Shown one piece after another: positions 35,801-47,523 of a DNA stretch of 64,000 nucleotides; the first letter of the stretch is position 1; every line of letters begins with the position of its first letter. Origin of the DNA: Clavelina lepadiformis (lineage: Eukaryota > Chordata > Ascidiacea > Aplousobranchia > Clavelinidae); assembly GCF_947623445.1 (NCBI RefSeq), contig NC_135242.1, positions 21,576,001 to 21,640,000 on the forward strand, written 5' to 3'. The translations under genes were made by a program, and so were the position numbers. The notes beneath the pieces are model-generated. The model was not told where the DNA came from and ran no database searches. It saw nothing but the letters and a program-made list of their open reading frames with translations.

Positions 35801-38800
35801 TTAACTCTATCAGCACGACCAAAATACACGTCGCCATTAAATATCTACAACAGAAAACTATGGAAATGTAAAATGTTTCAGTTAGAGTAAGATTTTAAGC
35901 TGATGGTGTTTTTGTTTTAATTCATAGAGCGTAATCGCAATATTGTTAATTTAAACAACTACTTCATTATAGAGATAGCAAGAAAGACAGAAATATTTAA
36001 ATTACTTATACATAATTTAAAAAAATAGAATTTCGTCGACCAAAATTTAGTAAGACTTATTCATACGTTTCTTTACCTGAACATATCCGAAGTTAGAAAA
36101 AGTTCTCAAAGTCATTCGTATCTTCTTGCCAGGTTGGACGAGCAAAGTGTAAGTGCATCGTTGGTAAATGTTGAAAGGAAAGCTTTCGTAGTCAGGCGAG
36201 GCAAGCTTCATCGAAGCGGAACCGATGAGATTGTAAGTGACGTTGCATGGAACTGAAAATGAGAGACTTTCAATGGTCTGCTTAAAAGAAATTTATAATT
36301 TAACTTTAACACTCTTAACAAATATATATAAATGAGAGTTTTTCATTACATAAAATGCACGGTACAACAACCTAATCTTTCTCTATTTTTCCTTATCTCT
36401 TACCTTGCTTGAAAAAAGCCCGATAACCGTATCCTTTCCAGTCATGAGTACTGTAACTTATCGCTAAACGATTTTCACTCGATACATAGTTGTGAGTCTC
36501 ATTGTTAAATTTTTGCAGTAGTTTTGGTCCGTCGTAGATCTATTGAAGAGAATTATTGTAAGTTATTCACCTTATTTCGACAGTTGAAGTCAAAGATAAC
36601 ACTGTCCACAAACAACTTACTTCTACCCAGTCATAATGATACCAGTTGTCCTGATGTTCGCGACGGTTTGTCGAAGAAATATTGAGTATAACGGCGTAGC
36701 CCGGTGAAGAAGTGATTTGAGAAAAGCACAGAATCGGATAGTATCCAACGCGACTTTTTTGCTTGACTGTAACGTTCTGCCAAGAGTCTGAGGCGTTGTA
36801 ATTACCGCCACAGGAATAAGATGCTAAAGTAAGAATATAATATGCTGTCAAAATTTCAATCCAAAAATTTTATCATAATGGTCAAAAGAATTTCTCATTT
36901 GTTACAAAAAGATCTGTAAGAACGGAAGACAATCCAACCTGGGTGATAACTTGCTCGAAACCCGTTCCCGCTTACAGTTGAGTCTGAGTGATATTTTATC
37001 GTCAGACTTCCATGCTGGGACGTCACGGGTATCTCGCTTGCTTTTGCTATCGTGTAGTATCCAAGGCTCACAGAACCATCAAGTATCTGTTTGAAAATGT
37101 AGAAACTTTAGGTTTAATTGTCAAATTTACAATAGTTTGGAATAAAGTTAATCATCAGACACCCACTTCCAATTGTTCGTAAGAGACATTCATTTTTATT
37201 CTGTGAAGATACAAGGACACTTGTTGGTCTGCTTGGGCTCTTATCGTCCATTGACAATCTATTTCTTCACCAAACTTTTGAAGGATTGGTTCACGCGGGT
37301 AGGCGTAAGTTGGCGCGTGTATCATTAATACACGATCGTTCGCCATGTGTTGGTATTTGCATACTGCGCGTTGGAAAAAATACAATAATGCAATGACTAA
37401 ACGGAAAAAAAATCAAAATTACAATTACCGAAATTAATTTTTGACGTAAGCTTCTTTTTTAAAAATAAATATGTTGACAAGCAGTTGTTTCTCATAATTC
37501 AACTTTCTATTCAAAGTGCAGAGGGCCATGGACTATTAAAAAATCTTGATAGTAGCCCAATAACAAAAACTACGTACATACTTTATTATTAAACTTACCA
37601 TTATTGCGAGTAATTCGAAAACCTTTGCTCGCTCCACTCTCATCAGTGTGGTATCGGACAAAAATATCTCTTGTGGCGGAATCAACGACAAAAGTTCTTG
37701 TTACATTGCCAGAAAGTTTGGCAAGAATGGTTGAGTTTTTTAGGTAAAGCTTAAATGATTCCAATTGACATAAAAAATTTTAGAATAAACTCACAGTAGC
37801 ATTAGCAATAAAAAGCTAGCATTATAATCACACTGCATTTAGCATTAAAACGCCGCCCATTAAATGCAGGTCTAATTTTATTTCATTCAGACATCTTTCA
37901 CTTAGCTTCCTTAGTTAGCAATAAAGCTACACTTAAACGTTTTTACTGAAATTTGATTGCTCAAAATTACAAATTTGTGTTTCCTTACGGTAACAAAATC
38001 ACAACAACTTTCGGTATCGACTTCCACTTTTATTTTCAATCCAAACTTATATTGAGCTTCGAGATGATATACACAGTCAAATTCATGATTTATCTGACTT
38101 GGAAAACCAGGCGAGGTTATGACTGCTTTTTGGGTTCCAAAAGTTGACAACCAATGCTTACAGTATTCTAGAAATAAAAGAAATTTTCTGTGAGGTAAGA
38201 GGCAAATGAGAAATGTAACTTACCATAAAAGCTTTTTTGTTTAACAAACTTTTTTAACGACGCTTTAACTTTGATTGGCTTATATTCGAAATAGTTGTGC
38301 TCTTGCAGATAATCTAGCCTGATAACATGCAACACTACATCTCATTTCTCACCAGTTGAAAGACGGGGAAATATCTCATTATTGCAATAAGCCAAAGGAT
38401 GATTTAGTGGCCCTATGTAGTTAAGGAAAGTCGGCAAACGTCGAAGCCAACTGGGAGGATGGCAAATATTTCCTTTCGGAGTACAGCTTCCCGGAATTGA
38501 ACTTGAAAACATGAACAAAAATCCTAAGACGACAACTTCCTTTTTCTGATATGATGAATAACAATATTATCGTACATTATAAATAAACCGTGAATTTCGG
38601 GAAGATTCAAGTTGATACTAATAAGTTACATAATTCTACAGAATATACAGTTAAAATGCATAAATTATTGCGGAGTATATATAATCATGTAAGATGATCG
38701 AAAACCGTAAAGTAACCCAAATATTTTAAAAATACTAAAGTGCTTGTTGTAAATTACATTTAATTTTAGTTGCATACTTCCTGGTATATAACTGTTGAGT

Positions 38801-41621
38801 AAATGACAGACGATTCTTATGTAAAAAGAAAGTCTAAGCGCGTTTGCGAACCTGTCACACATCCAGTGATCTTCCACGAAAGCAAGTATCGAATCAAAAT
38901 CAATGCTCCTTTTGTCGTCACCATTTCTTTTACGTTGGCGCTGAATACATTTCTTGTATTTTTTGTCTAAAGTCGTATTCTGCTGCAAACATGTCTTCCG
39001 AAAAAACGTTTCGCTCTCATTCACTATTTAATATAAAATCATTCAACAAACTTTACATGCTGAGTAGAAGTTAGTCAAATAAATTAAGTTCAACAGAAAA
39101 CGTTTACTTAATTTTTTAAAACTTAAAAACTTGAAACTTACGCAAGACGTCACAAATATTGTGCTTCATTATTGCATTTCTATCATAGCGAATTATGAAC
39201 TTATTTGAAATTATAATTTATTTTGCTAATTACTAATTAGCGTCGATGATTTGAAAACCTATAATCTGTTTCTTGTTGCTGGTTTGCTTTTTTCCGTCTA
39301 CTTTGTTTCATGCATTTAAGTGTAATCTGTAACAGAGTTGAGTTTGGTCGAAGCAATTGTTTAACGATTTCATTCCAACAGGTGGGAGTGTTGTGTCCAG
39401 CTGCTTTACTGAGTGAAAAAATGAAAATTGAAGTTTCAAGCTAAACGAATCTCCCCAGAAAAGTTTCAAAAAAATTCTAAAAATAATTTATCATATTAAT
39501 ATCTCCTCTACAATACAAATTTTTATTGTCAAGAAATTTTATTTTTAAAAATACAGTGCATAGCCTATGCAAAATTCATTTTCAAATTTTACTCACCCGC
39601 AGTTTTGTCTTCAGTTTTCGTGAACCATTCCGTGTCAAGGACCACAAAATCGACGATCGATTCCCAAGATTTATACATCATTCCCAACTAAATATAATAT
39701 ATTTCCGGTGGATTTACTAGTACGGTGTTAAATATAAAGTTTCACTTTTTAGAGTGTAGTAATAATCAGACAAGTTTAAATCTATTAACATACTTTTTCA
39801 AAACAGTAATTGGTTTGATTTAGTTATAACAAAACACCATAATCTTTTAATGTAACCCACATATCTACAAGCATGGTGGTCAAATGGTCAAGAAATTTTG
39901 ACTTACTTTAACAAATATAGCCAAATAGAGAAAAATTAATGTACAGTGGACTTTATTGTTACAAACCAAGAATTCGAATGAAAATTGATAGAGTTTGTGT
40001 ACAGACTATTCTTTTCCATCTGTAGAGTACTACAGTAGCTTATATCTCGCTTTGTAGCAAATAAAAATGACTACAATAAAATTAATAGCAAAGGAACGAG
40101 CCAATTAATGTAGAAAGCTGAAGGCCATGCCTGAAAATAACACGCAAACAGGTTACACTGACTCGACAGTACAATCAGTGCCCGATAATTTCCGATAATT
40201 TAGAACAAGCCGTTATTTTTTAAAAGCACACTCGTTTAGTTTACCTAGTTTAGTTTTAGGCGTAATACTTTGGTAAATTCATAATAGTACATAATACAAA
40301 TTTAGCAAATTTTCTTCGAATATGGTTGAAAAAGTTTACCTTGCTGCTCGAAAAACAGTTAACCAATTTTGGCCTTAACTTGCGAGTCCGGTAAGATATG
40401 TCCTTTCTTCTATTGCTCACATATTGCTGAAAACGGCAAGCTGCAAACGAATGTTGTACCATAGCATATAGTTTAGCATAAGTTGTTGGAACCTGCAACC
40501 TATCAGCAAAGCTCTGTAGCGTCTGTTAATAACTTTTGCTATATTTTGGACATCAGAACAGAAACTTGTTTCATAAAACCGGCGATTGTGTTAATTTTTT
40601 GGAAAAGGATGATCGATGATGTTGCTTATTATAGCTTTACAATAATGTTTGTGGCATTGTTTCAAAATTGTGGAGTAAGTGTAAATAAGCATCAACTAGA
40701 ACCATACATATAGAAGAATGCCAAGATAAGAAAACCGACAAAAAGACTTACCAGAGCAAGTTGAAAGAATAAGCAATAGCACAATTGCAGCAAAAACCTT
40801 CATATTGAACTTCCCTAAGCAGTCGACTTGACTTCTGAAAGAAATTTGAGTAATAAACAAACACAACCAACAAGTGATAATACTCATGGTTAGCAATACT
40901 ATAATACCACTTAGGCTTCTGTATAACCTAACTTTACATGTTACCAGCGTCGGCCTTTTTATTGGTTTCAAAGAAACGCACTTAAATTATAACAAAGCTT
41001 CCAACAAATAATTTTCGTGGCTTATATGGGTATTTTCCACATTGCAAAGTGGAACCAATTAAAAGGCTGTTGATGATGGCGATTTCTATTGGATTGGTAA
41101 TCTTCGAGCCAAAATGACCGAAATTTCCCAGTGTCAAAAACAGTCGAACGGAACTATCAACAGGGTAAGGAATCAATTTATTTGCTATAAATTGCCCTAC
41201 TTTATTTATCGAATCATTATTGCAAGAACTGAATTGCTGCCAACACAATGAATTATTTCCGCAATCGCTGTATACAACTCTCTATCCAAATTTGCAAGAA
41301 TTCTATGCATCACCAGATCATTTACAAAGCTTGCAAAAGAAATAGCCTACCTACTACAGACTGTGCTGTACTGTACTGCACTGTAAAACGTAACAAATTC
41401 GACAACAATAATTTTTTCAAGAACTGGTTAAAAATGACAGCTTTTTTGCATCCACAAAAATTTTCCGCCCTATAGTCTTAATTTAGCTTGCTTAATATCT
41501 GAAGCAAGTATTCGTACAACCATGTCTGAATTTCTAGAAATTGCCCTGCAAAACTGTCAACTATGAACAATTTGTCGATTGCGACTTCAATAATTTCTTT
41601 TCTTCCCTCCCTTTCGTTTAA
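32813..41621. repeat. Segmental duplication, copy B
   Basis: Direct-orientation copy of about 8396-16905, containing M3B. About 290 bases at 32985-33275 have no counterpart in copy A. Similarity stops at 41621. A further short piece of the same neighbourhood resumes at 47272-47540, collinear with P1 at 21188-21450. Segment B therefore once included a P1 copy. Confidence 0.88.
33552..40803 (-). pseudogene. M3B: seven-CUB gene copy with N-terminal lesions
   Basis: Collinear with M3A. The start codon is at 40803-40801 with signal peptide MKVFAAIVLLLILSTCSG, and the last exon ends with a stop at 33552. All fourteen CUB exons look open and keep their splice sites, for example 37979-38167 (CUB1a) and 35398-35606 (CUB5a). 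Two faults lie in the Cys-rich region. The end of exon 3 (about 39596-39620) is one base shorter than in M3A, and the exon 4 donor reads CAG/ATTATA where M3A has CAG/GTTATT. The C-terminus runs past the M3A stop, ending LTQVDQN. Recent loss of function is likely, although an internal start or alternative splicing could still give a CUB-only product. Confidence 0.7.
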
Positions 41622-41925
41622 TTTAATTGCCTGTGCCTTTTCTGGTACCATGGCAACTATGGTCAAAATAGACTAATGAACTTTCACTTATCTCTCTAGA
41701 GCACTATGTTACACTATATTTACCAACAAGCTCGAATTTTAGTTCAAAGTGTAAAAAACAGAAAAACGTGTACAACTCTTATGCTTCTGCTCTGAGACCA
41801 ATAAAATTAACATGGCGAATAGATAACATCGTTGTCAATCACTAAGAGGCAGTAAAGATTTACAAAGATGTTTGGGGAGTACAAAAACAGCGATGTTTCA
41901 ACTAACCCCGTGTTCCAACTAGCCC
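41622..41925. other. Left flank of the TIR element
   Basis: Sequence unlike segment A begins at 41622. Just outside the TIR lie two similar GC-rich words, CAACTAACCCCGTGTTC and CAACTAGCCCC. These could be part of another element end or a longer, unmatched terminus. No gene seen. Confidence 0.35.
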
Positions 41926-41926
41926 C

Positions 41927-42188
41927 GGAGTAGTATAGTGGTGCCACCCCAGGACTCTTACCACCACGCCACCACCACGCCACCACCACGCCACCACCAC
42001 GCCACCACCACGCCACCACGCCTCCAACTGTGAAGTAGGTCACTCCAAGATTAGTCCATTCAAGTAATTAGGTCATATGTAAAAAGAGATAAGAAAAGTG
42101 ACGTCATAATTTTGGTTCCATAGCGCCAGCACACGTAAAGAAAAAAGATGTTAGAAAAGTACAAGTGTAAAAGTGACGTCATAGTTTT
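41927..42188 (+). repeat. Left terminal inverted repeat (262 bp)
   Basis: Matches the reverse complement of 47023-47262. It contains a minisatellite of an 11-bp unit (ACCACCACGCC) at about 41955-42015 and two copies of a cassette with the palindrome TGACGTCA. It is 22 bp longer than the right TIR, which equals two minisatellite units. Confidence 0.9.
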
Positions 42189-42639
42189 CGTTCCATAGCG
42201 CCAACGTGTGGTAAACATGTTTTAGGTTTCTAGAGGAAGGGTGTAACAAAAGAGAAAAAAAAAAAATCTTGGGTTTGTGGATATTCGATATCAGTTACAT
42301 CATAGTCTCAGCGTAAAGTATACAGAACGATGAACCGTATGAATTACCACCTGGAATCATATGGAGAAAAGCCTAGAGTAAGAACGCGTTAATCGTATTT
42401 GCACACGCTAACATGACCTGGTTATGAATTCCAGCTTGGGTTGAAATAAGCCAGACTTTAGAAACAAAGCATTGGAAGGTATTACAACCAATCCATTCGA
42501 TTCCAGATGTAAGAGAAGAATAAATAATAGCTGGCACCCAGATGTGATTTGTTTTGACCCGATTATGAAGGCAAGTCCAAACCTGTCTGGTTGAAACAAG
42601 TGTGTTGCACAGGTCAAAAGGGGAGATTATTGCGCGATC

Positions 42640-42706
42640 GTGGTGTTGTGATGTGGTGGTGTGGTGGTGTGGTGGTGTCGTGGTGTCGTGGTGTTGTGGT
42701 GAACGC
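42640..42706. repeat. GTGGTGT minisatellite inside the TIR element
   Basis: Degenerate GT-rich tandem repeats (GTGGTGTGGTGGTGTCGTGG). They resemble the TIR minisatellite but lie inside the element. They produce a His/Thr-rich minus-strand frame that I do not consider a gene. Confidence 0.7.
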
Positions 42707-43669
42707 ATTCGAATGCGTTGCAACCAATCCATTCGCGCCCAGCTGTGATTTGTTTGTTTCCAGAATGTAGGTCAGATTTTAGAGACATATTCGATGAACA
42801 ATTATGTTAACTACTGTTTCATATTCTAAAAGAACCTCTATTCCCTTATATGCGTTAAATGGTTTGTATATTAGTTGTGAAAAAAGCAATGAAATGTATT
42901 ATTTTATATGCATAGGCTTGGTTGTGTATTAGTTATTGAGATATGGTAATGAACTATGTTTAGTTTATAGCGATTAAATGTCATTGTTTATCGAGATAGT
43001 ATGAGTAAATATGATGTAATCATGTAAATATTTATATCGCTGAATGGTTTAAAAAAGTGAAAAAGCGCCTATGATCACATCCAAATACATATGATGAAAT
43101 ATAGCCTACAGTAACGCCTACACAAAACAATTTACAGTGTTCAACCACTTCATACAGGAAAAAAATTTTAAAACAACTTTAAGTTGTCAACGTTTTATTC
43201 CATTATCCAACTTTTAACCTAAGAATAGAGTTTGAGATATAAATTTATACTGAACTATAGCTCGTGTAATTGGGTAATGCGAAGAAGTCTTAAGTATATA
43301 ACCCCGAAAAACATAGCTTTAGGCTATTCGCTTTTCAAAGGAATACGATCATCACTAAAAATACAAACTATTGGAATACATCGATCGACGGATGAAATAA
43401 AACTAAGACCGTGTTTCGTTAGGTATAGAAAAACTATAAAATTTTCTTGCTTTGGTTGAATTATTCAAGCCATTTAAACTTATTCCGCTGATCATATTAA
43501 TACATACTCGACTTTCTTAAAAAAAGAACGCGTTCAAACCGAAAGAAATGATTCCAACACCACAAAATTGGAAAATAAATATGCGGTTAAAAGCAAGTGT
43601 AAACTGTTTTTGATTGATTCTTCGTATAAGCCAACTTAACTTATAAGTTACGTTTTAACAAAATTCATT

Positions 43670-44590
43670 AAAATAAACATATTTTTCCTAAACACTGTTT
43701 GGTACGATGCATTTTATAATCTTTATGTTCTGTGTTTAACAATTTAAACGTTAAATCCAAGGAAACAAGTGTAGAAAAGGCATAAATCATTATAAAATGT
43801 GGCATGGTTTATCATGTTTACACCATAAAGTGTTAAAATTTTATCAAATCAAATCCTAAATGAATATGGAAAGTCTCACGGTTTATCGTGTTTACACCAT
43901 AAAATATTAAAATTTTGTCACATTAACAAATTCTATACACCAAAGTGAAAAATGAAAACACTTCAACACGTTAAAACTCATTAAAAATAAACATATATTT
44001 CCTAAACACTGTTTGGTATGATACAATTTATAATCTTTTTACTCTGTCCTTAACAATTTAAACGTTAAATCCAAGGAAAAAGTATAAAATAGACATAAAT
44101 CAATATGAAACGTGTCATGGTTTGACGTATTTACACCATAAAATGTTAAAATGCATTAAAATAAGCATATTTTTTCCTAAACACTGTTTGGTACGATGCA
44201 TTTTATAATCTTTGTGTTATATATGTAACAATTCAAAAGTTAAAACCATAAGGAAAAAGTGTAGAACCGACATAAATTAATATGAAATGTGTCACGGTTT
44301 ATCGTGTTTACACCATAAAATGTTAAAATTTTGTCAAAATTAACAAATTCTATCACCAAAGTACAAAAATGAAACACTTCAATATGTTAAAACTCATTAA
44401 AAATAAACATATTTTTCCTAAACACTATTTGGTTATGATACATTTTATAATCGTTGTGTTCTATGTTTAATAATTTAAACGTTAAATCCAAGGAAAAAAG
44501 TGTAGAATAGACATAAATCAACATGAAGCGTATTACGGTTTATCGTGTTTACACCATAAAGTATTAAAATTTTGTCAAATCGATTCCAAT
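43670..44590. repeat. Internal array of about four long, irregular direct repeats
   Basis: Units begin near 43670, 43983, 44157 and 44400. Each starts with a TTTCCTAAACACTGTTTGG-like word, passes through TTTAAACGTTAAATCCAAGG and ends with TTTATCGTGTTTACACCAT and TTAAAATTTTGTCAAAT. Spacing is uneven (313, 174 and 243 bases) because some units lack internal parts. The array is AT-rich and noncoding. Confidence 0.8.
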
Positions 44591-45583
44591 TAAATTGATA
44601 TAAATCTATTTGGATTTAATTTTTTACAATTTTCTTTTAAATTAAGGGTTTAAAGCAGATAGAAAGTAATTATATGAGTAAGCCATGTGAATAATTAACC
44701 TCAGAAGTAATCAGGGTACCGGTAACCAGCTTCACACCAGTCAAACAGATAACCTATAAAGAAAACTTTAACAAAAGTGATAGTTGTGAACTGTTTTATC
44801 ACTTTCTTATCAACTTTTCTCTCGATATACACTGTTCTTAATCTGTAAGCAATAAAACTCATTGATAATTTTCAACAAAGCAGAAACCGGTTTATCTATA
44901 GGCCGTTTTACAATGCAAATTGAACCATGAAATAATTATGTTGAATGTGAATGTGAATACATGCTCAAAACATGAGAAGAACCTTTGGAAAATTTCAGAA
45001 AATACTACAAGGCAAGTTTTCGACGTATCTGAATAAATTTATCCTCCAGTTTTATAGAATCATTAATTCAAATAAAATAAAATGAATATCTTCTAAAATC
45101 ATTCACAATGAAATGTAGTTTTTTTATAAGTGATACAAATAAGTTTGTCAGCTATTACCTGGCTCTAGAGACAATGGTTGACTAAATTATGACTGCAATT
45201 CCGTGACTCGCACAAACTATCCGCATGTTTTATATATATTGAAAAGCAGTAAAATATAAACAAAATCAAAACTAGCCAGGGGTTCACTAAAAGTACTTAT
45301 TTTTCAGTCAAAAGATAAAACAATTGTTCCTCACCCGGCCAAGTATATAGAATGAATCGTACCTCAAACAATAAACTCGCCATATAGAGTACTCCGCAAT
45401 TAATACGTCACTCCGTGAAACACAAAATCAATTATGGACCAGCGGGGGATTATGGACCAGCGGGGACGCAGCACAACAACAACAACATGGTTTCCAGCAA
45501 AGGAAATAAGAAAGCCGTCAAGAAGTGAAGAAAGGTGCCAAGAAAAAGTGAAGAATTAGATCTCTGTGAAGCATAGGTGAAGA

Positions 45584-46807
45584 ATGGCCGAAACCCTCAC
45601 CTACGCAGACAGAGTAAAAAGACAATGGAACAATGATGTGGCTGAAGAATACAGCAACCATTGCGAGGTGACCATCCAATTGACCAACGATAGCAAGAGG
45701 GAAGACATCTACAAGATGCTAAAAGAATCCAAGATATCCTTTGATTACATCGAAGGAATAATTCAGAGACCGGGAAACATGGTAAATATTACGCTAGACC
45801 GAAAAAACAATGCTATTAGACTTGCAGAAGTACTTCGAAAGAGGCCGGAAGTAAAGTATGCCATAGCCCACGGAGACGAAAGGATAGACCTCACGATCAG
45901 ATGGGTACCGATCCACTACCCACAAAAACACATCGATGCAATCCTTGCAGAATATGAGATTCAAGGCCCAGCACGCTTGGGCGTCGATAAATACGGCATC
46001 AAAGATGGAAGGAGGATCTACAAAGTGAACAAGAAAACGTTGGAACGACACCAACTCCCATCGTACCTGTACCTGGGAAAAATCAGATGTGCGGTAAGCT
46101 ATTTCGGACAAATTCAAACATGCTCCTTCTGTACAGAACAAGGACATAAATTCAAGGAATGCCCAAAGAGAAGGCGAGAAGACGAACGAAACGAACGAGA
46201 TATCCCGATGACGACCGCTCAGACAGTAAAAGCCGACGAGGAGGGATCACCACCACCCCCCAGCGATAGTAAAAAAGTATTTTCTGCCTTGGCAGGAACA
46301 ATCGAACTACTACGAGGAAAGTACACCAAGGATACGGAGAAGAGCCGAGCGGGAGCGGAAACCCCACTAGAAGAAAGCCCGCAGTTAGACCCCGATGAGC
46401 GATCCTCGGAACGACCCTTGGAGCGAGACCAAAGTGATAGCCGTGGAAACAAAAGAAAGAATAGAAGTGGAGAATCAGACGAACAACCAGAAGAACCCGA
46501 AGCACAGGGATTTATGGACGGACAAATTCCATACGATGCTTCCGATCTCCCACCGAACCTAACACGCATGATCCCCTGCTCATGCGGACAGCACAATCGA
46601 ATCCGGAGAAACAAGAGCTCATCAAGAACAATCCCGAATTTTAAAGAACCAAACTACTGTAAAGGTTGTACGGCAGCCCTTATGCGATGTGCCTGTACCT
46701 CATTCGCCGTAATACGAATCAACGACAGACTTAAGTCGTTCCAGTGCAAAGGATGTGAAATGACTTACGAACCAAATACCGAACACCTTAATGTCACTGT
46801 AAACTAA
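45584..46807 (+). CDS. ZCCHC3-like / LINE ORF1-like zinc-knuckle protein of the TIR element
   Basis: Intronless 407-codon frame starting MAETLTYADRVKRQW. Residues about 100-175 (VPIHYP, YGIKDGRR, YLGKIRCAVSYFGQ) resemble the RRM-like region found before the knuckle in ZCCHC3-type and LINE ORF1-type proteins. A CCHC knuckle follows at C180, C183, H188 and C193 (CX2CX4HX4C). Residues about 195-320 are charged and low-complexity. The C-terminus has a second cysteine cluster (C332, C334, C359, C362, C369, C371, C388, C391), probably a zinc ribbon or treble clef. Nucleic-acid binding is the expected role. The coding region is clearly GC-richer than its flanks, which suggests foreign origin. No reverse transcriptase, endonuclease or transposase accompanies it. 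The start was chosen as the first ATG after stops, and the next AATAAA is at 47006. Confidence 0.82.
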   Translation: MAETLTYADRVKRQWNNDVAEEYSNHCEVTIQLTNDSKREDIYKMLKESKISFDYIEGIIQRPGNMVNITLDRKNNAIRLAEVLRKRPEVKYAIAHGDERIDLTIRWVPIHYPQKHIDAILAEYEIQGPARLGVDKYGIKDGRRIYKVNKKTLERHQLPSYLYLGKIRCAVSYFGQIQTCSFCTEQGHKFKECPKRRREDERNERDIPMTTAQTVKADEEGSPPPPSDSKKVFSALAGTIELLRGKYTKDTEKSRAGAETPLEESPQLDPDERSSERPLERDQSDSRGNKRKNRSGESDEQPEEPEAQGFMDGQIPYDASDLPPNLTRMIPCSCGQHNRIRRNKSSSRTIPNFKEPNYCKGCTAALMRCACTSFAVIRINDRLKSFQCKGCEMTYEPNTEHLNVTVN

Positions 46808-47005
46808 AGATTGTAAACCCCTATGTGTTTTCAGTTCTAGAACGAATCCTGGTTCAAACTCACGAAATGCATCGCCTTACTGTAATTTGCGTCTATTCCG
46901 AACATCGAAGTACTCGTGTTTACTTTTTCTGTGTCCCCTGTTTATACGATCATTTTTTTTCTCTCTTTTATTAAACGTGCCTTAACAATGTATTAAGAAA
47001 CGTTT

Positions 47006-47011
47006 AATAAA
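47006..47011 (+). promoter_or_regulatory. Polyadenylation signal AATAAA of the element gene
   Basis: About 200 bases after the stop codon, just inside the right TIR. Confidence 0.55.
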
Positions 47012-47022
47012 CCAAAAAACAG

Positions 47023-47262
47023 AAAACTATGACGTCACTTTTATACTTGTACTTTTCTAACATCTTTTTTCTTTACGTGTGCTGGCGCTATGGAACCAAA
47101 ATTATGACGTCACTTTTCTTATCTCTTTTTACATATGACCTAATTACTTGAATGGACTAATCTTGGAGTGACCTACTTCACAGTTGGAGGCGTGGTGGCG
47201 TGGTGGTGGCGTGGTGGTGGCGTGGTGGTAAGAGTCCTGGGGTGGAACCACTATACTACTCC
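47023..47262 (-). repeat. Right terminal inverted repeat (240 bp)
   Basis: Inverted copy of 41927-42188 with two fewer 11-bp minisatellite units. It carries the same TGACGTCA palindromes, and ends CTATACTACTCC. Confidence 0.9.
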
Positions 47263-47372
47263 CTGGTCTCCCCTACCTTTATTAGAATAATTTCCATCCA
47301 GTACACCCGCAATACGAAAGATATTTACAGTGATCTTTCTCCAATCACTCCGACTTTTTCTTCTTTTGTTAG

Positions 47373-47523
47373 ATTAAAAGTGGCCACGTCAACCTTGGCC
47401 GCGTCACCGGTCGCCAGAAAAGCACACACTTGACTTCAAGCGGAAGCATGTTGCAGCTTCATTACACTGCAGCCAGGGCAAAGACTGCAAAAACAAGAGG
47501 ATTTATCGCTACATACCGACAAT
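47373..47523 (+). pseudogene. Orphan CUB4b exon of a lost P1 copy
   Basis: A 151-nt block with intact acceptor (TTTTGTTAG) and donor (GTAAGA), nearly identical to P1 exon 14 (21280-21430). It begins IKSGHVNLGRVTG and ends GFIATYRQ. About 100 bases of the upstream intron are also shared, but the neighbouring P1 exons are absent on both sides. It is the last remnant of a P1 gene that once paired with M3B. Confidence 0.85.

Larger units (their letters stand above)
41926..47263. mobile_element. 5.3-kb element with long terminal inverted repeats and one zinc-knuckle gene
   Basis: The termini match as inverted repeats of 262 and 240 bp, starting GGAGTAGTATAGTGG. Between them are about 3.4 kb of AT-rich noncoding DNA, a long internal repeat array (43670-44590) and a single 407-codon gene near the right end, followed by AATAAA. 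No transposase with a recognisable catalytic motif is present, so the element is either non-autonomous or of a class I do not recognise. No clear target-site duplication was seen. It sits where the first two thirds of a P1 copy should be in segment B. Its gene is open and the TIRs are well preserved, so it is probably young. Confidence 0.8.

Noticed and set aside
42373-42732. His/Thr-rich 119-codon minus frame in the TIR element
   Set aside because: Created by the GTGGTGT minisatellite. No domain or expression signal.
45794-46614. Antisense frames of 117-131 codons inside the element gene
   Set aside because: Shadows of the 407-codon gene, whose zinc-knuckle motif identifies the true strand.
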